Assembly: GCA_958450365.1 (NCBI GenBank)
Contig: CAUEEP010000884.1
Span: 640,973 to 704,972 of the forward strand
Direction: 5' to 3'
DNA: 64,000 bases
From: Mesorhabditis belari
Lineage: Eukaryota > Nematoda > Chromadorea > Rhabditida > Rhabditidae
Part shown: positions 37,871 through 50,300 of the stretch, in pieces
Layout: the number at the start of each line of letters is the position of its first letter
Position numbering within the stretch: the stretch's first letter is position 1
Notes under the pieces: generated by a model
Told to the model about the DNA's origin: nothing
What the model saw: only the letters and a program-made list of their open reading frames with translations
The model's database searches: none
Made by a program: the position numbers and the translations under genes

Positions 37871-38123
37871 AACGTGCCCCAAATTTTACCCAAACGTGCG
37901 TAGCTGCCCTGGACGGCCACTGTTTGGTGGGCTGATTGGGGACAACCTAAATTCGGCTGATGTCTCCCCAGATATAAAGCAATCTGGTGCTACTAATTGG
38001 CCTAAGAATCGAGTATCCTATTCAGAGACATTGGCTCAGTATCGGGCTTACAATTGACCCTGGGATGTATATTTTGATACTAGCAACGTATCAAATTCAT
38101 ATTCCACAGGCCTGTCACCCAAT

Positions 38124-38202
38124 TCATTGCTCTGATGCTCTGATGTTATTCATTGCTCTGATGCTCTAATGCTATTCATTGCTCTGATGCTCTGATGCCA
38201 AT
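38124..38202. repeat. CATTGCTCTGATGCTCTGAT tandem repeat
   Basis: Three copies of about 26 bp. Confidence 0.85.
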
Positions 38203-38453
38203 TAGTAGCAGCAGAATATCAAAGACAGTAAGACTTACAGCACTCTAGTACTAAATTGACGACCCGAGTTTTCTGATGTCCGAGAGATTCTAGATAAGTA
38301 AGAAACATAAGTTCATTATTACTGATAACTTTAGCCTTGTACTTTTCTGGCACTAGTACTGAGAGCATTAAGCTGTCCAGAAAGTCTTTTCGTTCCTTTT
38401 CCTACTTCCGTTTGAAAGATAGACTATTGCCTGAACTTCTGGACAGCCTAATA

Positions 38454-39322
38454 GCTGGATAGCTGAAAGTTTAAACCTGAATTACTGAAACTTCTTTGCA
38501 AGCATTGTTTGCTTTGTTTGCCTCTTTTCACGAAAGTTCTAATTTGAGATTATGCCAAACTATCATTATTAAAAGTCAGCTTTTAGAAATTACTATAGAA
38601 ACTTTGAAACAAGCAAATTTTAAGCCGTTTTTGCAATTGATTTTTTGGGTTAAACTTTTTGAAACAAAACATTTTCAAAACAAAGCCTTTTCAAAACAAA
38701 ACATTTTTAATTTCATCTCTTCATCCTCTTTTTTTGTTTTTCCAGTTCAAAAATCAAAATTTAATCACAAATAACTAAGGAATAAACAGGGATTTGTGAA
38801 TGAACCAATCAAATGTCAAAATCAATGTTTCAATTCATTCATCTTTCTCAAAAAAACTCTTGCTTTCTGTATCAGTATCAAATTTGTCGATTTTTCGTTT
38901 TCATTTACCTTTCTTGCAAAGCGATTTTTTTCGAGTTTACGGATAAAAAGTTCCCATTCTCGAATTTCCACGAGAAAAAAATCGACCGGAAGTTCTCAAG
39001 AAAAGACTGTTTTTTTCGTTTTTTTTGCTGAATATTTGCTTCCCGATAAAAAAAAATCAAATTTTCTGGATAGCTGAAAGTTTAAGCCTGAATTGCTGAA
39101 GCCTGAATTGCCCTAAGCCCCTTGCAAGCATTGTTTGCTTAAATTTTCCCTCAGGTTATGCCAAAGTATCATCATATTAGAAGTCAGCTTTTCGAAATTA
39201 CCATAGAAACTTTGAAACAAGCAAATTTTAAGCAAAATCGACCGGAATTTTTCAAGAAAAGACTATTTTTTTCGGTTTTTTTTTGCTAAATATTTGCTTT
39301 CCGATAAAAAATCAAATTTTCA
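38454..39322. repeat. Local segmental duplication
   Basis: 38454-38625 recurs at 39068-39235 (AAACTTTGAAACAAGCAAAT) and 38978-39065 recurs at 39233-39320 (GAAAAGACTATTTTTTTCGG type). Confidence 0.75.
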
Positions 39323-39876
39323 AAGCGCCCCCGATAAATTTCATTTGTAAATTGAATTTTCGGTGCTAGGCGAAAGATTTGATTTCTTAAGTTTCAATAT
39401 TTGTAATATCTAACTTGGAATTTTCGGAATAATCATGTTTAGTTAATCAGTTCGTGTTTCAAAGTTGACAAAATTTATTGAAAAAAAGCTAATTGTAAGG
39501 TCAAGAAAAGCAAAATCAATAAAAGATCAATCAAGATCAATCAAGATCAATAAAAGATCATTAAAAGCTTAAAAATACTCAACCAATCAAAGCAAGCTCT
39601 TTTCTGGAATCAAATTAAGGTTAAACCGCTAAAAATTGATCTGAAAAAGTCAATGTTTCAAGATGGAAGTAGTAAATTTCCAAAAATTAAAGTCACTTGT
39701 TGGGCCAGTCATTTTTTTTCCAAGCTTTTCCAAATAGTTGCCTTTTATTTTCCGCCATGATTTTCTTCACCAATTTCTTACAACATTTTGTATTTCCCTC
39801 AAAAAGATGGTTGTTTTATTGTTGTGGAGTCAAAAAGGGGCAATTTGGTCCCTGTTTTTCCTTATCTTTCTCGAAA

Positions 39877-40047
39877 ATGGCTCCCCGATTTTCACGATTC
39901 GAGAAACTCGTAAAAGGTCAAATGTTTGAGGGAATCTTTCTTTTCTTTTGGCTTTTAGCTTTTAACTTTACGGTTTTTCGAGAAGTTGTGATGTTCGATA
40001 GATCACAAAACTTTTTGACTAGTTATGAAAAACTTAATCTAGACTGA
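39877..40047 (+). CDS. Possible 56-aa single-pass membrane protein
   Basis: ATG-started frame reading MAPRFSRFEKLVKGQMFEG, then a hydrophobic segment FLFFWLLAFNFTVF and a short charged tail ending EKLNLD. It sits in a longer 116-codon frame whose upstream part is low-complexity. There is no splice-site or homology support, so it may be chance. Confidence 0.2.
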   Translation: MAPRFSRFEKLVKGQMFEGIFLFFWLLAFNFTVFREVVMFDRSQNFLTSYEKLNLD

Positions 40048-40215
40048 ATATCCTAATCTAGCCCTAATCTTGACTGAATATCCTAATCTAGACTGACTAC
40101 CTTAATCCAGCTAATCTTAACTGAATACCTTAAACAAGACTGAATACCCGAATCTAGACTGAATACCGTAATCCAGCTAATCTTGGCTGAATACCCTAAT
40201 CTCGACTGAACCAGG
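40028..40215. repeat. CTAATCTAGACTGAATACC tandem repeat
   Basis: About nine degenerate copies. Confidence 0.85.
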
Positions 40216-40689
40216 ATTTTGAATTCTTACATTAAAATGCCTGAAAAAGTTCTAAAATAAAACATTTTTCAAAAATTCAAAAAAGCCTTTTTGTAGATTA
40301 AGGATAGGGCTTTTGAATGAAGCAAACCGTTTTTTGATTGGATAAGCCGTTTTTTTCAGAAAACACATTACCAAAAAAACGATCGTTTATAACTTGCCAA
40401 CCTAAAATTTTCATAAATATCCAACTATTTCAAAAGTTTTTACTTTTTGATATCCTTTTTGACAAAATTAGATTAGATTAGATTAGAAAAATGAATAGAT
40501 TAGAGTAGAATGAATAGAAAAATAGAGACAAGATTACGATAGAAAGAGAAATGGGACAGTTTAGAGAAGGCTTTCGAGAATCGCTTACAAAAGTCTGTCG
40601 AAAAGTCTGTTTCTTGGTGTGTCTGTCAAAAACAAAGTCTATTTGTTGGTGTCTGAGTTGTTTTTTTGATAAAAACCTATGATTTTTCA

Positions 40690-40850
40690 CTTGTCTTTTC
40701 ACTTTTGGGATCACTGGTGATGTCCGGTAGCGGCTCATAGATACGAGACACCACCACGGGGTGGAGTGATAGTGATACTCTCCCCAAGCCACGCCCACTT
40801 TTCTCTCAGTCAGCGACGGTCTTGGGAACACATTTTCTTTCCTTTTCCAA
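40690..40850. other. GC-rich island of unknown nature
   Basis: Clearly richer in G+C than its surroundings, with self-complementary segments (CACCACCACGGGGTGG). A 130-codon minus-strand frame crosses it but continues into AT-rich repeats. The segment AGCGACGGTCTTGGGAAC slightly resembles the 3' control region of 5S rRNA genes, but the rest does not match. Confidence 0.3.
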
Positions 40851-40885
40851 CGCCATTTTAGCCATTTCAATCCAACAGACCATTT

Positions 40886-41475
40886 CGTTCACTAAAGATT
40901 TATGATTCTATCTATTATATCTATTTTAGTCTTTTTTTCATTGATTTTGAACTATCTGGGTGAATTCTTCTGTAATCAGTCATAATTTGAAACACGTGTT
41001 TCAAAATTGAACCTTTTAGCAGTAATTATTTCAATTTAACAGTTCCAAGATTTCGTTTTAACAAAATTTAACAGTCCCAAGATTTCCTAAGCTTTCCTGA
41101 GCTTTCCTGAGCTTTAAACTGTAATTGTTAAGACTTAACAGTCCCAAGATTTTAACAAGATTTAACAGTCCCAAGATTTCCTGCGCTTTCCTGAGCTTTA
41201 TTCTATCTATTTTAGTCTTTTTTCATTGATTCTGAACTATCTGGCTGAATTCTTCTGTAATGAGTCAGAATTTGAAACACGTGTTTCAAGATTGAACCTT
41301 TTTCAGTAATTATTTCAATTTAACAATTCCAAGATTTAACAGTCCCAAGTTTTCCTGAGCTTTCCTGAGCTTCCTGAGCTTTCCTCAGCTTTCCTCAGCT
41401 TTCCTCAGCTTTCCTCAGCTTTCCTCAGCTTTCCTCAGCTTTCCTCAGCTTTCCTCAGCTTTCCTGAGCTTTAAA
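40886..41475. repeat. Duplicated block with TTTCCTCAGC array
   Basis: 40900-41070 recurs at 41205-41350 (TTGAAACACGTGTTTCAA, AACAGTCCCAAGATTT). The decamer TTTCCTGAGC or TTTCCTCAGC repeats about 12 times at 41350-41470. Confidence 0.85.
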
Positions 41476-41723
41476 CTGTAATTATTAACTTTGAGGATTC
41501 CTTTGAGTGTTTTGAATTTTTCTGAAAATTGCTCTTTTCTCTTTGCTGGAATTGGCTTGCTCTTTTCAAAAGTTTCAAAAAATTTACTAACAATTTTGTT
41601 GATTGTTGTTAACTCAATGTTATCGAAATTGAGTTGCCAATTCTTTTTTACAAATTTTTGTCTTCCCTGCAATGCTAGCTTCACCAATTGCAATGCTAGC
41701 TTTACCAATTTTCTTATCCACAA
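41445..41723 (-). CDS. Lys-rich frame, doubtful
   Basis: Ninety-two codons including WQLNFDNIELTTINKIVSKF and SKPIPAKRKEQFSEKFKTLK. Its N-terminus is an 18-bp duplication (LVKLALQ twice) and its C-terminus lies in the TTTCCTCAGC array. No splice or homology support. Confidence 0.15.
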   Translation of the reverse strand: MWIRKLVKLALQLVKLALQGRQKFVKKNWQLNFDNIELTTINKIVSKFFETFEKSKPIPAKRKEQFSEKFKTLKGILKVNNYSLKLRKAEES

Positions 41724-42600
41724 AAGTTTTTAAGTTTAAAGTTTAAAACTCCCTTTTGAAATTCAAAGTTTCAAAGTAAAGTGAAACAGTACAGGATTTC
41801 AAACTTTAGTTCCTCCTTCTTTAACGGCTTTAACTGATTTTGCTTCTTCTTTTTTTCCTTTACAGACTTTACAAACTGTTTAGAAGGCTTTGTTGATTGT
41901 TTGTTTATGAAAAGTGAAGTAATGATTGGCTTTATGAGCTGATTGGCTTTTGAGTAGTTGAATGAGCGAAATTAGTGTCAAATCTTGTTAAATTCTTCCT
42001 GTTTTATTTGCAAATACTTTAAAAAACTTTCAAGATATCTTTTAAAATGTGAAATTTCAAAGTAAAGACTCTTCGTAAAGGATTTAAAACTCTAGTCCAC
42101 TCTAGTCCACGATCTTTAACTGATTTTGCTTCTTTTTCCTTAAAAAATGGTTTATACTGCTCTATTCTTCGTTCGATTTGTAAAATTTTTCAAAAAAATT
42201 GTGCAAGAATTGAAAAAATTATGAAATTTGTCGCACTCAAATGAACTTCTCGTTCTCCAAATGAACTTCTCGTTTCATTTTCCATTTCACCATCGAAATC
42301 TCTTCCGAAATCATTGAATTCTCTTCCGATTCATTTCATTAACGATTTTGAGTCACATTTTGTTTCAATTTACGAATTCTAAAGACAATTTTTTGTTGAA
42401 AAGACAACTTTTTCTTGGAAAGACAAGTTTTTGTTGAGAAGACAAGTTTTTCTTTCTATTCACGAATTTGAAAAGGCAGGTTTCAAATTTGTTCTTTATT
42501 CAAGAAATAAACTGTTCCTAATTGCGTCAAGATCACGTAGGATAGGATCAATGGTAGGATCAACCAGATCAACCAGATCAATGGTAGGATCAACCTGGTA

Positions 42601-42718
42601 GGATCAACCAGATATCCGAACTAAGATAAGCATGGCTTAGTCTTTCACCCGCGCTAGCAGTCTGCAAGGGTCATTGAGCTATACGGAGCTATCATGCGTT
42701 TTCATATCTGGTTGATCC
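42601..42718. repeat. 118-nt segment with 15-bp terminal stem
   Basis: GGATCAACCAGATAT at the left pairs perfectly with ATATCTGGTTGATCC at the right, enclosing a moderately GC-rich interior (CACCCGCGCTAGCAGTCTGC). The left flank repeats GGTAGGATCAACCAGATC. Possibly a small element or a structured RNA. Confidence 0.45.
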
Positions 42719-42888
42719 GAGATACCTCTTTAATTGCGTTCAGATCTGAGAGTAATCTTTGTTTAAAGCTAAGCTAAACTAAGCCAAGCTAAGCTAAGCT
42801 AAAAGTTTTCTTATTTTTTGTTACCCTAATTCGATTTTCCAGTTTCAATAGATGCAACTAGTCTTGTCAATCTAGCTCACCAATAAAG

Positions 42889-42956
42889 TCTCTGCATCAG
42901 TCTCTGCATCAGTCTCTGCATCAGTCTCTGCATCAGTCTCTGCATCAGTCTCTGCA
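42889..42956. repeat. GTCTCTGCATCA 12-bp tandem repeat
   Basis: Six copies. Confidence 0.92.
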
Positions 42957-42964
42957 TTAAGTCA

Positions 42965-43150
42965 TACATCTTAAAAATACATCTATTCACACGAATAATG
43001 TGGTACAAAGGCAGCCTTAAACCCTAATTGTAAGAAAAAAAATCATATAGATAGAAAAAAAGAACCAAAAAAGGATGAGCTAGCCGGCGGGATTGAACCC
43101 TTGATCTCCCAACTAAGATACGAGCCTCTTAGCCAGTCGGCTATGGCAGC
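42965..43150 (-). mobile_element. tRNA-derived SINE, copy 2
   Basis: Minus-strand head has an exact A-box match TAGCCGACTGG and a B-box match GGTTCAATCCC at tRNA-like spacing; the body contains GGCTGCCTTTGTACCACATT. Acceptor and T stems are broken, so it is not a functional tRNA. Confidence 0.72.
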
Positions 43151-43154
43151 TTCG

Positions 43155-44175
43155 GGATCAGCTTCAAAAATTAGCCAAATATCGATCAATGAAGTCACAC
43201 AAAAGAAAGCTTTAAATTTTCAAGTTTCAACATTTTTAACTACTCCAGACAAATTGGGTTCTCAATGGGTCCCTTCTTTTTGCTATTCACCAAATCTCAG
43301 CCTAAGCCTGAGCACTTAACCCTCTCAATTTCTCTAAGTTATTCAATGATTATTGCATCACCCTCTCTTCTTCAAACTTCTTTAAAATTCCCTTGAAATT
43401 CCCGTGAAATTCCCCCACCCTCACCGGGAAATTCCAAATTCGTGATAGTGATTCTGTCTAAAAATTCTTCTCCGGTTTGGTGATTATTTGAAATTTTCTC
43501 TCTTCGTTTTCCTCATAAAACCCAAAAAAGAGCTTCGGGAGAATTTGAAGCGCTTTCGTGGCGAAGATAAGAATTCTTTCACCCGCCACCCTCACTTTTA
43601 CCCTTTGCCCAAGCTTCGTCACTTCTGATTTTCAAAAACTATAAGATTTCAATAAACAATTTATGTTACAAGTTTTTTTGTGTCAAAATTCTCGTCTTTC
43701 TCTCACCAATTCTCGTCAATGTTAAAATTATCATTAAAAGCAAGAGATTTTGAATGTCAAGTTTCAAGTTTTGGATTATTCTGCCGTGGGCTTGTTGCCC
43801 AGTTATTATGTGCTTTCTTTTAGTTGTAAACTTTTCCTACTGCTTTACTACTTGCCAGCTTACAACTACGTACTTTAGCTTCTTTATTCAATGGATAATT
43901 CCTTTGAATTTTCGATTTAATCTCAAGTCTCTTCACACGTTTCAAGTTTCAATCGATTAGATTTCCATGTTTTACTTTGGAGTCGCCAGAGTTAGCTTAA
44001 CTAATTAGCGAGAAAGTTGGTTCGAAATTTCAAACTAGACACTTGAAGCTATAAAGTTGTTAAGTCCGAAAGTTAAAGCTCTATCCATCCTCTATCAGGT
44101 TTCATTAGACAGCTTAGTTGACTAGATAGCCAAATCAAATGCTTCTGAGAAAAACTTGAGCTTTTGAAGCTTACT
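43155..44175. other. Intergenic, no gene seen
   Basis: AT-rich; short frames lack support. Confidence 0.45.
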
Positions 44176-44179
44176 CCTT

Positions 44180-44550
44180 ATCATCCTAAGCTGAAAAGCC
44201 AAGGCAAAGCCAGAGCCAAGGCAAAACCAAAACCAGAACCAAGACCAGAACCAAGACCCAAACCAGACCCAAACCAGAACCAAAACCAGAACCAAAACCA
44301 AAGCCAAAACCAGAACCAAAACCAAAACCAGAACCAGAACCAAAACCAAGCCAAAGCCAGAGCCAAGCCAAAGCCAGAGCCAGAGCCAAGCCAAAGCCAG
44401 AGCCAAGCCAAAACCAAAGCCAGAGCCAGAGCCAAGCCAAAGCCAGAGCCAAGCCAAAACCAAAACCAAAACCAAAGCCAAAACCAGAACCAGAACCAAA
44501 ACCAAGGCCAAAACCAGAACCAAAACCAAAGCCAAAGCTCCCAACAAACT
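44180..44550. repeat. CCAAAACCAGAACC / CCAAAGCCAGAG minisatellite
   Basis: Hexamer-derived (CCA-A/G-A-A/G) array of about 370 bp. Lys-Pro-Glu-Pro frames on the plus strand and Leu/Trp/Gly frames on the minus strand follow from it. Confidence 0.95.
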
Positions 44551-44582
44551 TTTAAAAGTGATTCACCTGCATAGATTTCTTT

Positions 44583-44848
44583 TCATCCAAATGGACATAG
44601 GCATGTGTCCATTGCACAAAACGTGATCATTGCCTGCACTTTTCCACCTTTCTTCCGCCTAAGTTTCTGATCTGAAAAGACATATGTTCCAAAGATGAAT
44701 CGTTTCGACCACATGCAATAAAGCGAAAAGGGCAATGTTTCCTCTTCTCCTAGATCAATTCCTAGATCGCTTTCCTCAAGTTTATCCAAACTTTTAGCCT
44801 CAATGATTTCTTTTTGAAAATTTCCCTTTTTTCGTTTTCCCTAGTGTT
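44583..44848 (-). pseudogene. Coding-like exon, unknown
   Basis: Eighty-seven open codons between TAG and TGA with good codon variety: KEIIEAKSLDKLEESDLGID, LPFSLYCMWSKRFIFGTYVF and a C-terminal MITFCAMDTCLCPFG. There is no ATG near the start, so it would be an internal or terminal exon; a possible acceptor (GTCTTTTCAG) lies inside. It abuts the 44180-44550 array. No partner exons found. Confidence 0.3.
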
Positions 44849-45214
44849 GACCCTAGTGATTAATGTGTTTCAAAAGTTTTCTCGAAAAATTCGAAAACTT
44901 TTCCTCTTTCGTTCACTAGATCAACTGACCAATCCAAGGATTTTTTTGAGTCTCAAGTCTGGTTTTCTTCCGGGATTTGATTTCATTTGATTTCATTTGA
45001 TTTCAATGTTATATTTTGTCCAATATTTTTCTGATTTGATGTATTTGTATGTCAGATTAACTTAAACTGTACATTTTTCCATGTGTTCCATTTGAGAAAT
45101 CAGCGGCTGGCACACGTTTAGTACAGACTAATTACCACATTTTAGCATCAAAGTGATGATAAACGATTTTTAAACAACGGGATTCTATTATATAATAGAA
45201 ATGTTTAGGTTTTG

Positions 45215-45412
45215 GTACACGGCCAGACTTTTGGTATCAAAAAATACTAGATTTTAAGGGCTATCATTTGTGGCACACTGTAGCACACTGTAGCATAAAG
45301 CAGCCTGGAGAATGGGAATAGCTAGAATAGGCGACTGTACGCCGGTAGTTATGGGAGACGAACTGACCATCAAAACCCTAGCGTCAAATCAGTTTTTTTG
45401 AAACTCATACTT
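45215..45412 (+). repeat. Direct repeat, copy 1
   Basis: Matches 46133-46306 closely: AAAGCAGCCTGGAGAATGG, GCGACTGTACGCCGGTAG, AACCCTAGCGTCAAATCAGT. Confidence 0.85.
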
Positions 45413-46132
45413 TTAAAACCATTTGCACAGTTCGTTTTCATTTGCCATTTCAAAATTTACAGTGTCCAAATTTCTGGACTTGATTCAAAACCAAATGCTT
45501 AACAAGTTCAAATTTGAAATGGATTTTTTAACGGATTGAAAAGGTTAATTTTTTATGAACAACTCGATCTCTAACCACAAGTGTCTAGATCATTTTTCAA
45601 GATGTTTTAATGAAATTTAAAAAGCATAAAATGATTTTGAATGTAAAATGAATGTAAAAAGAATGTAAAATGAATGTAAAATGAATGTAAAAAGGATAAA
45701 ATGAGCTTAGAAACATGTTGACTTTATCGGCTTTTAACGTAAAGATCCGCATTTTGACTTTTTATTCTAAAATTTTCAATTTCTTGACCGTTTTGCAGAA
45801 TTTCATTTGATTTTTTCCTTTCTGAACCTACTTATCTTTTGAAATCATAAAAATAAGTATTTTTACAGTCAATCGGCGTCACTGAAATCACTGCGGAAAG
45901 CGTAAAATCGTAAAATTTAATGTACTTCAGAGAACATTCAGCGAAAATGCTTTTTCCACTATATTTTCTGCGACTATATTTTGTTGTTTAAATGGGATTG
46001 TTTTAAATTACCTATTTAGTTTAAAATGACGAATAATAGACACCACAAATACTCAAATAGAACGCCATCTTCTCCTCCAGTCGCACTGCTTTTTAGAAAA
46101 TTTTTCTCAACTCCTAGATTTTCCTCGACTAC

Positions 46133-46306
46133 ACTTTTGGTACCAAAAAATGCTAGATTTTAAAGACTACCATTTACGGCACACTGTGGCATAAAGCAGC
46201 CTGGAGAATGGCATGTTCAAAGTTAGAATACGCGACTGTACGCCGGTAGTTATGGGAGACGAACTGGCTATCAAAACCCTAGCGTCAAATCAGTTTTTTT
46301 GAAACC
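46133..46306 (+). repeat. Direct repeat, copy 2
   Basis: See 45215-45412. Both contain ACGCGACTGTACGCCGGTAG or a one-base variant, linking them to the motif at the ends of R1. Confidence 0.85.
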
Positions 46307-46914
46307 ATAAAATTTTAGATCCTTCTGAAATTTTTTTTATGCAAATTGCCCTTTCTGAACGTTTTTGTTCCAATAATGCTTCGAATTCGACAAATTCCTC
46401 AAAAAACAGAGAACACAACCATATTTTCCCCAGTTTCCCCAGTTTTTTCCCAATTTTTGCACGATCGTGAGAATTTTCCTGGCAGTAAAGCAGGAGAATC
46501 GGTGTTTACAATTCGATCTCCTTTTCCCCCATTTTCCCTTTCCTTTTCTGATTTTCGATTCGAAATTGATTCCGAATATCAATGAGCGTCATCTGACTGA
46601 ACCGGGAAGGAAAAAAAGTTTATGAAAAGAAAAAAAATCCATAAAATCCTCTCAAAAACTGTGTCTTTTCACTGTTTTACAGTAAAAAAAAGACACTTTC
46701 AAACCAAACACTGAGCTTTTGAATCGAAAATTTACTCGTCTAACTTTGAAACTAAACAATTTTGCAAAGATTATTCAGCTGCAGAATCTTCTACAGTTCT
46801 TAAACTGGCCGAAAAAATTGATGTTTCAAATTTGACAAAGTCAATTCCTAAACGGGATTTTAATCTACTAACGAACTAATAAAACCTGTTTTTCGAAACC
46901 TAACAATTCCCTTA

Positions 46915-47032
46915 TTCCCCAACAATTCCCAACAATTCCCAACAACTCCCAACAACTCCCAACAATTCCCAACAATTCCCAACAACTCCCAACAATTCCC
47001 AACAATTCCCAACAACTCCCAACAATTCCCTT
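46915..47032. repeat. CAACAATTCC / CAACAACTCC decamer array
   Basis: About eleven copies. Confidence 0.92.
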
Positions 47033-47333
47033 ATTTCAATTTCAACAATCTCCTTTCAAATGATCACGCTAGTGATTTTCTCGTATTCGGACAAAATCCG
47101 CAAATCTGTGATCCGTCTAATCAAAATACCCTTTAAAATTTTGAGATTGTAAGTAAATTTATCTACTTTTTTTGTAATTTTACTCTTATTTTAATCAAAT
47201 TTTCCGGGTTTCGCATGTTTTTTTTTTCAATTCCTTTTCAATTGATTTCATTTTGGATGATTTTTTTTGTGGAAAAGGGAACTTCTCCGTGAAAAATCTC
47301 AATCATTCCATTTAATTTTTTTCAATTTACAGT

Positions 47334-50300
47334 ATGCTGGGCTTCAAATTCCGCAAATTGGTCCTTTTCCTAAAAGGCGAAAAGCAAAAAAGAACGAAAA
47401 CGATCACGACAAAAGAGAAAAGAAATCGCTCATCGAGTGGGAAAGAAGTCGAATTGCCTGATAGTGTTTGGTGGGTTTGAGAGAAAGATAATTGATTAAA
47501 TCCTTATTAAAGTGCTGATGATTGAACAATTTGAAACTAGAAATTTTTAAAGAGATTGAAAAAGATTTCTTTTTGATAAACTAGTGCTTTTTGGTGAGCT
47601 TTTTCATGGAAATGATGGTAAATGTTACTTGTAACATTATTTGATTTTACTTGTAGCATTATTTACTTGTAGCATTATTTACTTGTAGCATTATCTACTT
47701 GTAACATTATCTACTTGTAACTTTATTTACTTGTAACATTATTTAATGAAATTCTTGAAAGAAACTCTAAAGAATCCTTTGGGTTTTAAACAAGAAAACG
47801 ACGAAATTGTGGGAAAATGTTTGGACTTAAAATTTGAACATTTTCAAACAAGAGAAGGGTTAAATATTTAAAGAAACAAGAATTTAACAAGTCAAATATT
47901 TGATTATTTTGAAATAAGAAGATTTAAAGTTTATTCAAGTCAAAATCTTTGCCAAATTTTGTTTAAAACTTAAACATAACGTTTTTTTGTATAGAGAATA
48001 GATAATAGATATAATAGTTATAATTAGTTATAATAGCTATAATAGTTATGATAGTTATAATCGTTATAATAGTTATAATAGATTATTGTAGATCGCATCA
48101 ATTTTAACTATCAATTTCAATGCAGGCAAAAGATCTTCGATCACTCTTCGCCGTACGATGTGGCTCAATGGAGGGGTGTATCAAAGAATCTCGACACGAT
48201 CATCAAGGTGAGCATCGAATTTTTCATGTTTCAAATTTACCACCTACTTTTCGCTACATCAAATCCAATTATTTCCTCTTATTTAATAGGTATTAAACTT
48301 GAATTTACTTGAATACTTGAATACTTGTGTACTTGAATTTTCTAGAAACGATACGAGACAATCCTTTACCTCGACGTGTGGCGAATGAATCTAAACGAGC
48401 TGCTCCCGGCACCCTATGATAATGATGGTTTGTTTTTTTTGGAAAAATAACAATAAAAATAAAATAATTTGGCACAAAATAACAATAAAATTCTTTAAAT
48501 TAGTACTCTAGTAAAGAAAATAACAGAAATAAATAACAGAAATATTTTTTGCTCCAAAATTTAAATCCCTTGTTTCAAATTATTTAAGGAGTAAGCTAGT
48601 TTTTGAGGATGAATTAATCTAGCAGAATTTCATGGTGAATCGAATGAGACTTACCGCAAGTCGATCAGATGCCTAGAAGTATCCTAAGCGGGTTTCGTGT
48701 TCTTTTTTTTGACCGTGAAAGTAATTACCGTATTTTCTCTAATAGTAGTGGTATTTTCTCTAGTATTTTCTCTAATCTCTAATATTTTCACCCCGGCGAG
48801 CCGAGTTGGTGACTATTTTACGGTTTTCAAGCTTTTGCAGAAGCTCAACACTCAAATCCCCCACAAGATCTCATCGTCAGCTACATTTTTCGACCCCACA
48901 TCGATAGCTTCTGATAGATTCCCGAGATTTCGAGCAATTTAGGCGACGCTCAGGGTGCCCTACTATTAGAAAAAATCCGGTAATCCTCAAAAACTGGAGA
49001 CAATTTTGTATAAATGTTGATCAAATCTCAAAAAAAAAGCCGAAAATGATCTGAAAATTGTTTTTTTTAAAGTCAAAATAGTAAACTAGTTTATTTTTTT
49101 AATCATTTCCGGTGATTTTTACATTTTTTGGATCATTTCTAGCTTTTCTAGTAAATTTAGATTGTCTTAAAATAGTCCCTATTTCAAACTAATCGATTGA
49201 CTAAGAAATTGGTGACAATTAATTAATGACAGCTAAAAATAGACCAAAAAACATTGGCTAATGTTCAAATTATTCTAAAAATTGCTGAGTTTTTGGCAAT
49301 TTTGGCTGAGTTCAACGCTGAATTCTTAGCAATTTTTCTAAGGAAAAAAACTCCATGTTTCAAATTAGTTAATGAGTAAAACAAGAAATTAGTGGCAATG
49401 TTTCGGCAGTTTAAAATTAGCAATTTTGAAAGAATTAATCAAATTTTCAAATCATTTCAAAAAATGATCGAATTTCACATATCACCGCCAATTTTGACAC
49501 CAATTCCATTTTGAAATTTTCATTTTTGACACCAACTCTCACTGATCATCCAATAGTCCCTTTTTGGTCAGACATCACATGAAAGCTCGTGTTTCAAAGA
49601 GTTAAAAGAAAGGAAAGTTTTCTTTCTTTTCAAAAGATCTTTCTCTTGTACTTTTTATTTTTTTACGTGGATCCTTCGCCTTTGAAGCCTGAGATTTTTC
49701 CCTCATGCTCTTTGAAGTCTGGCCTCAAATTTCCCCTCGAAGTGACCACAGCTGAGCCGCTCTTTGAACACTTTACAACTAGCTGGCAGATTTCCGCAAA
49801 AATGAGAGGGGATTTAAAAAAAACAATACTGATTTTTGACACTTGAAAAGCGTAGAATTTTAACGTTATAAGCTATGGATGTTTTTTAAACGAAAATTTT
49901 AAATACTGATTCAAATCGGTTGCTAAAACTCGCAGTATTAAATTCTTGCAGTATTAAATTTCGAAAGCAAATTTCAAGTTGCTTATTTTGAAACAAGCTT
50001 TTGGAACTTCAATTGAAACTTCCTAGCATGGAAATCTAATATAAATTTAATCGAAATGCATCATTATTGAGCCCAGAAATGGTAAAGCTTTAAATGAAAA
50101 AGCGCAATTTGACTTAAAAACAAACACTCGAGATTCCAGGCGACTTTTTCCGTCACCCAAGCGCCAATCTTCTCATGCACGTCGAGGCGCACAGCGCGAT
50201 CATCGTCATTCACCACGAATGGTCGCTGAAAGACGTGGTGAAACTCTGGCAAGGGTTGCAGGCATTTCGCTCGACTGCACAAACGATCATGGTGAGTCAC

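Noticed and set aside
42705..42720. CTGGTTGATCC, as at the 5' end of small-subunit rRNA
   Set aside because: The match stops after 11 bases and is explained by the local GGATCAACCAG repeat.
44122..44574. Frames of 84-141 codons on both strands
   Set aside because: All follow from the CCAAAACCAGAACC array; reading frames switch with repeat indels.
49589..49846. 85-codon frame in F-box intron 3
   Set aside because: Exons 3 and 4 of the F-box gene join in phase without it and it lacks splice sites in phase.
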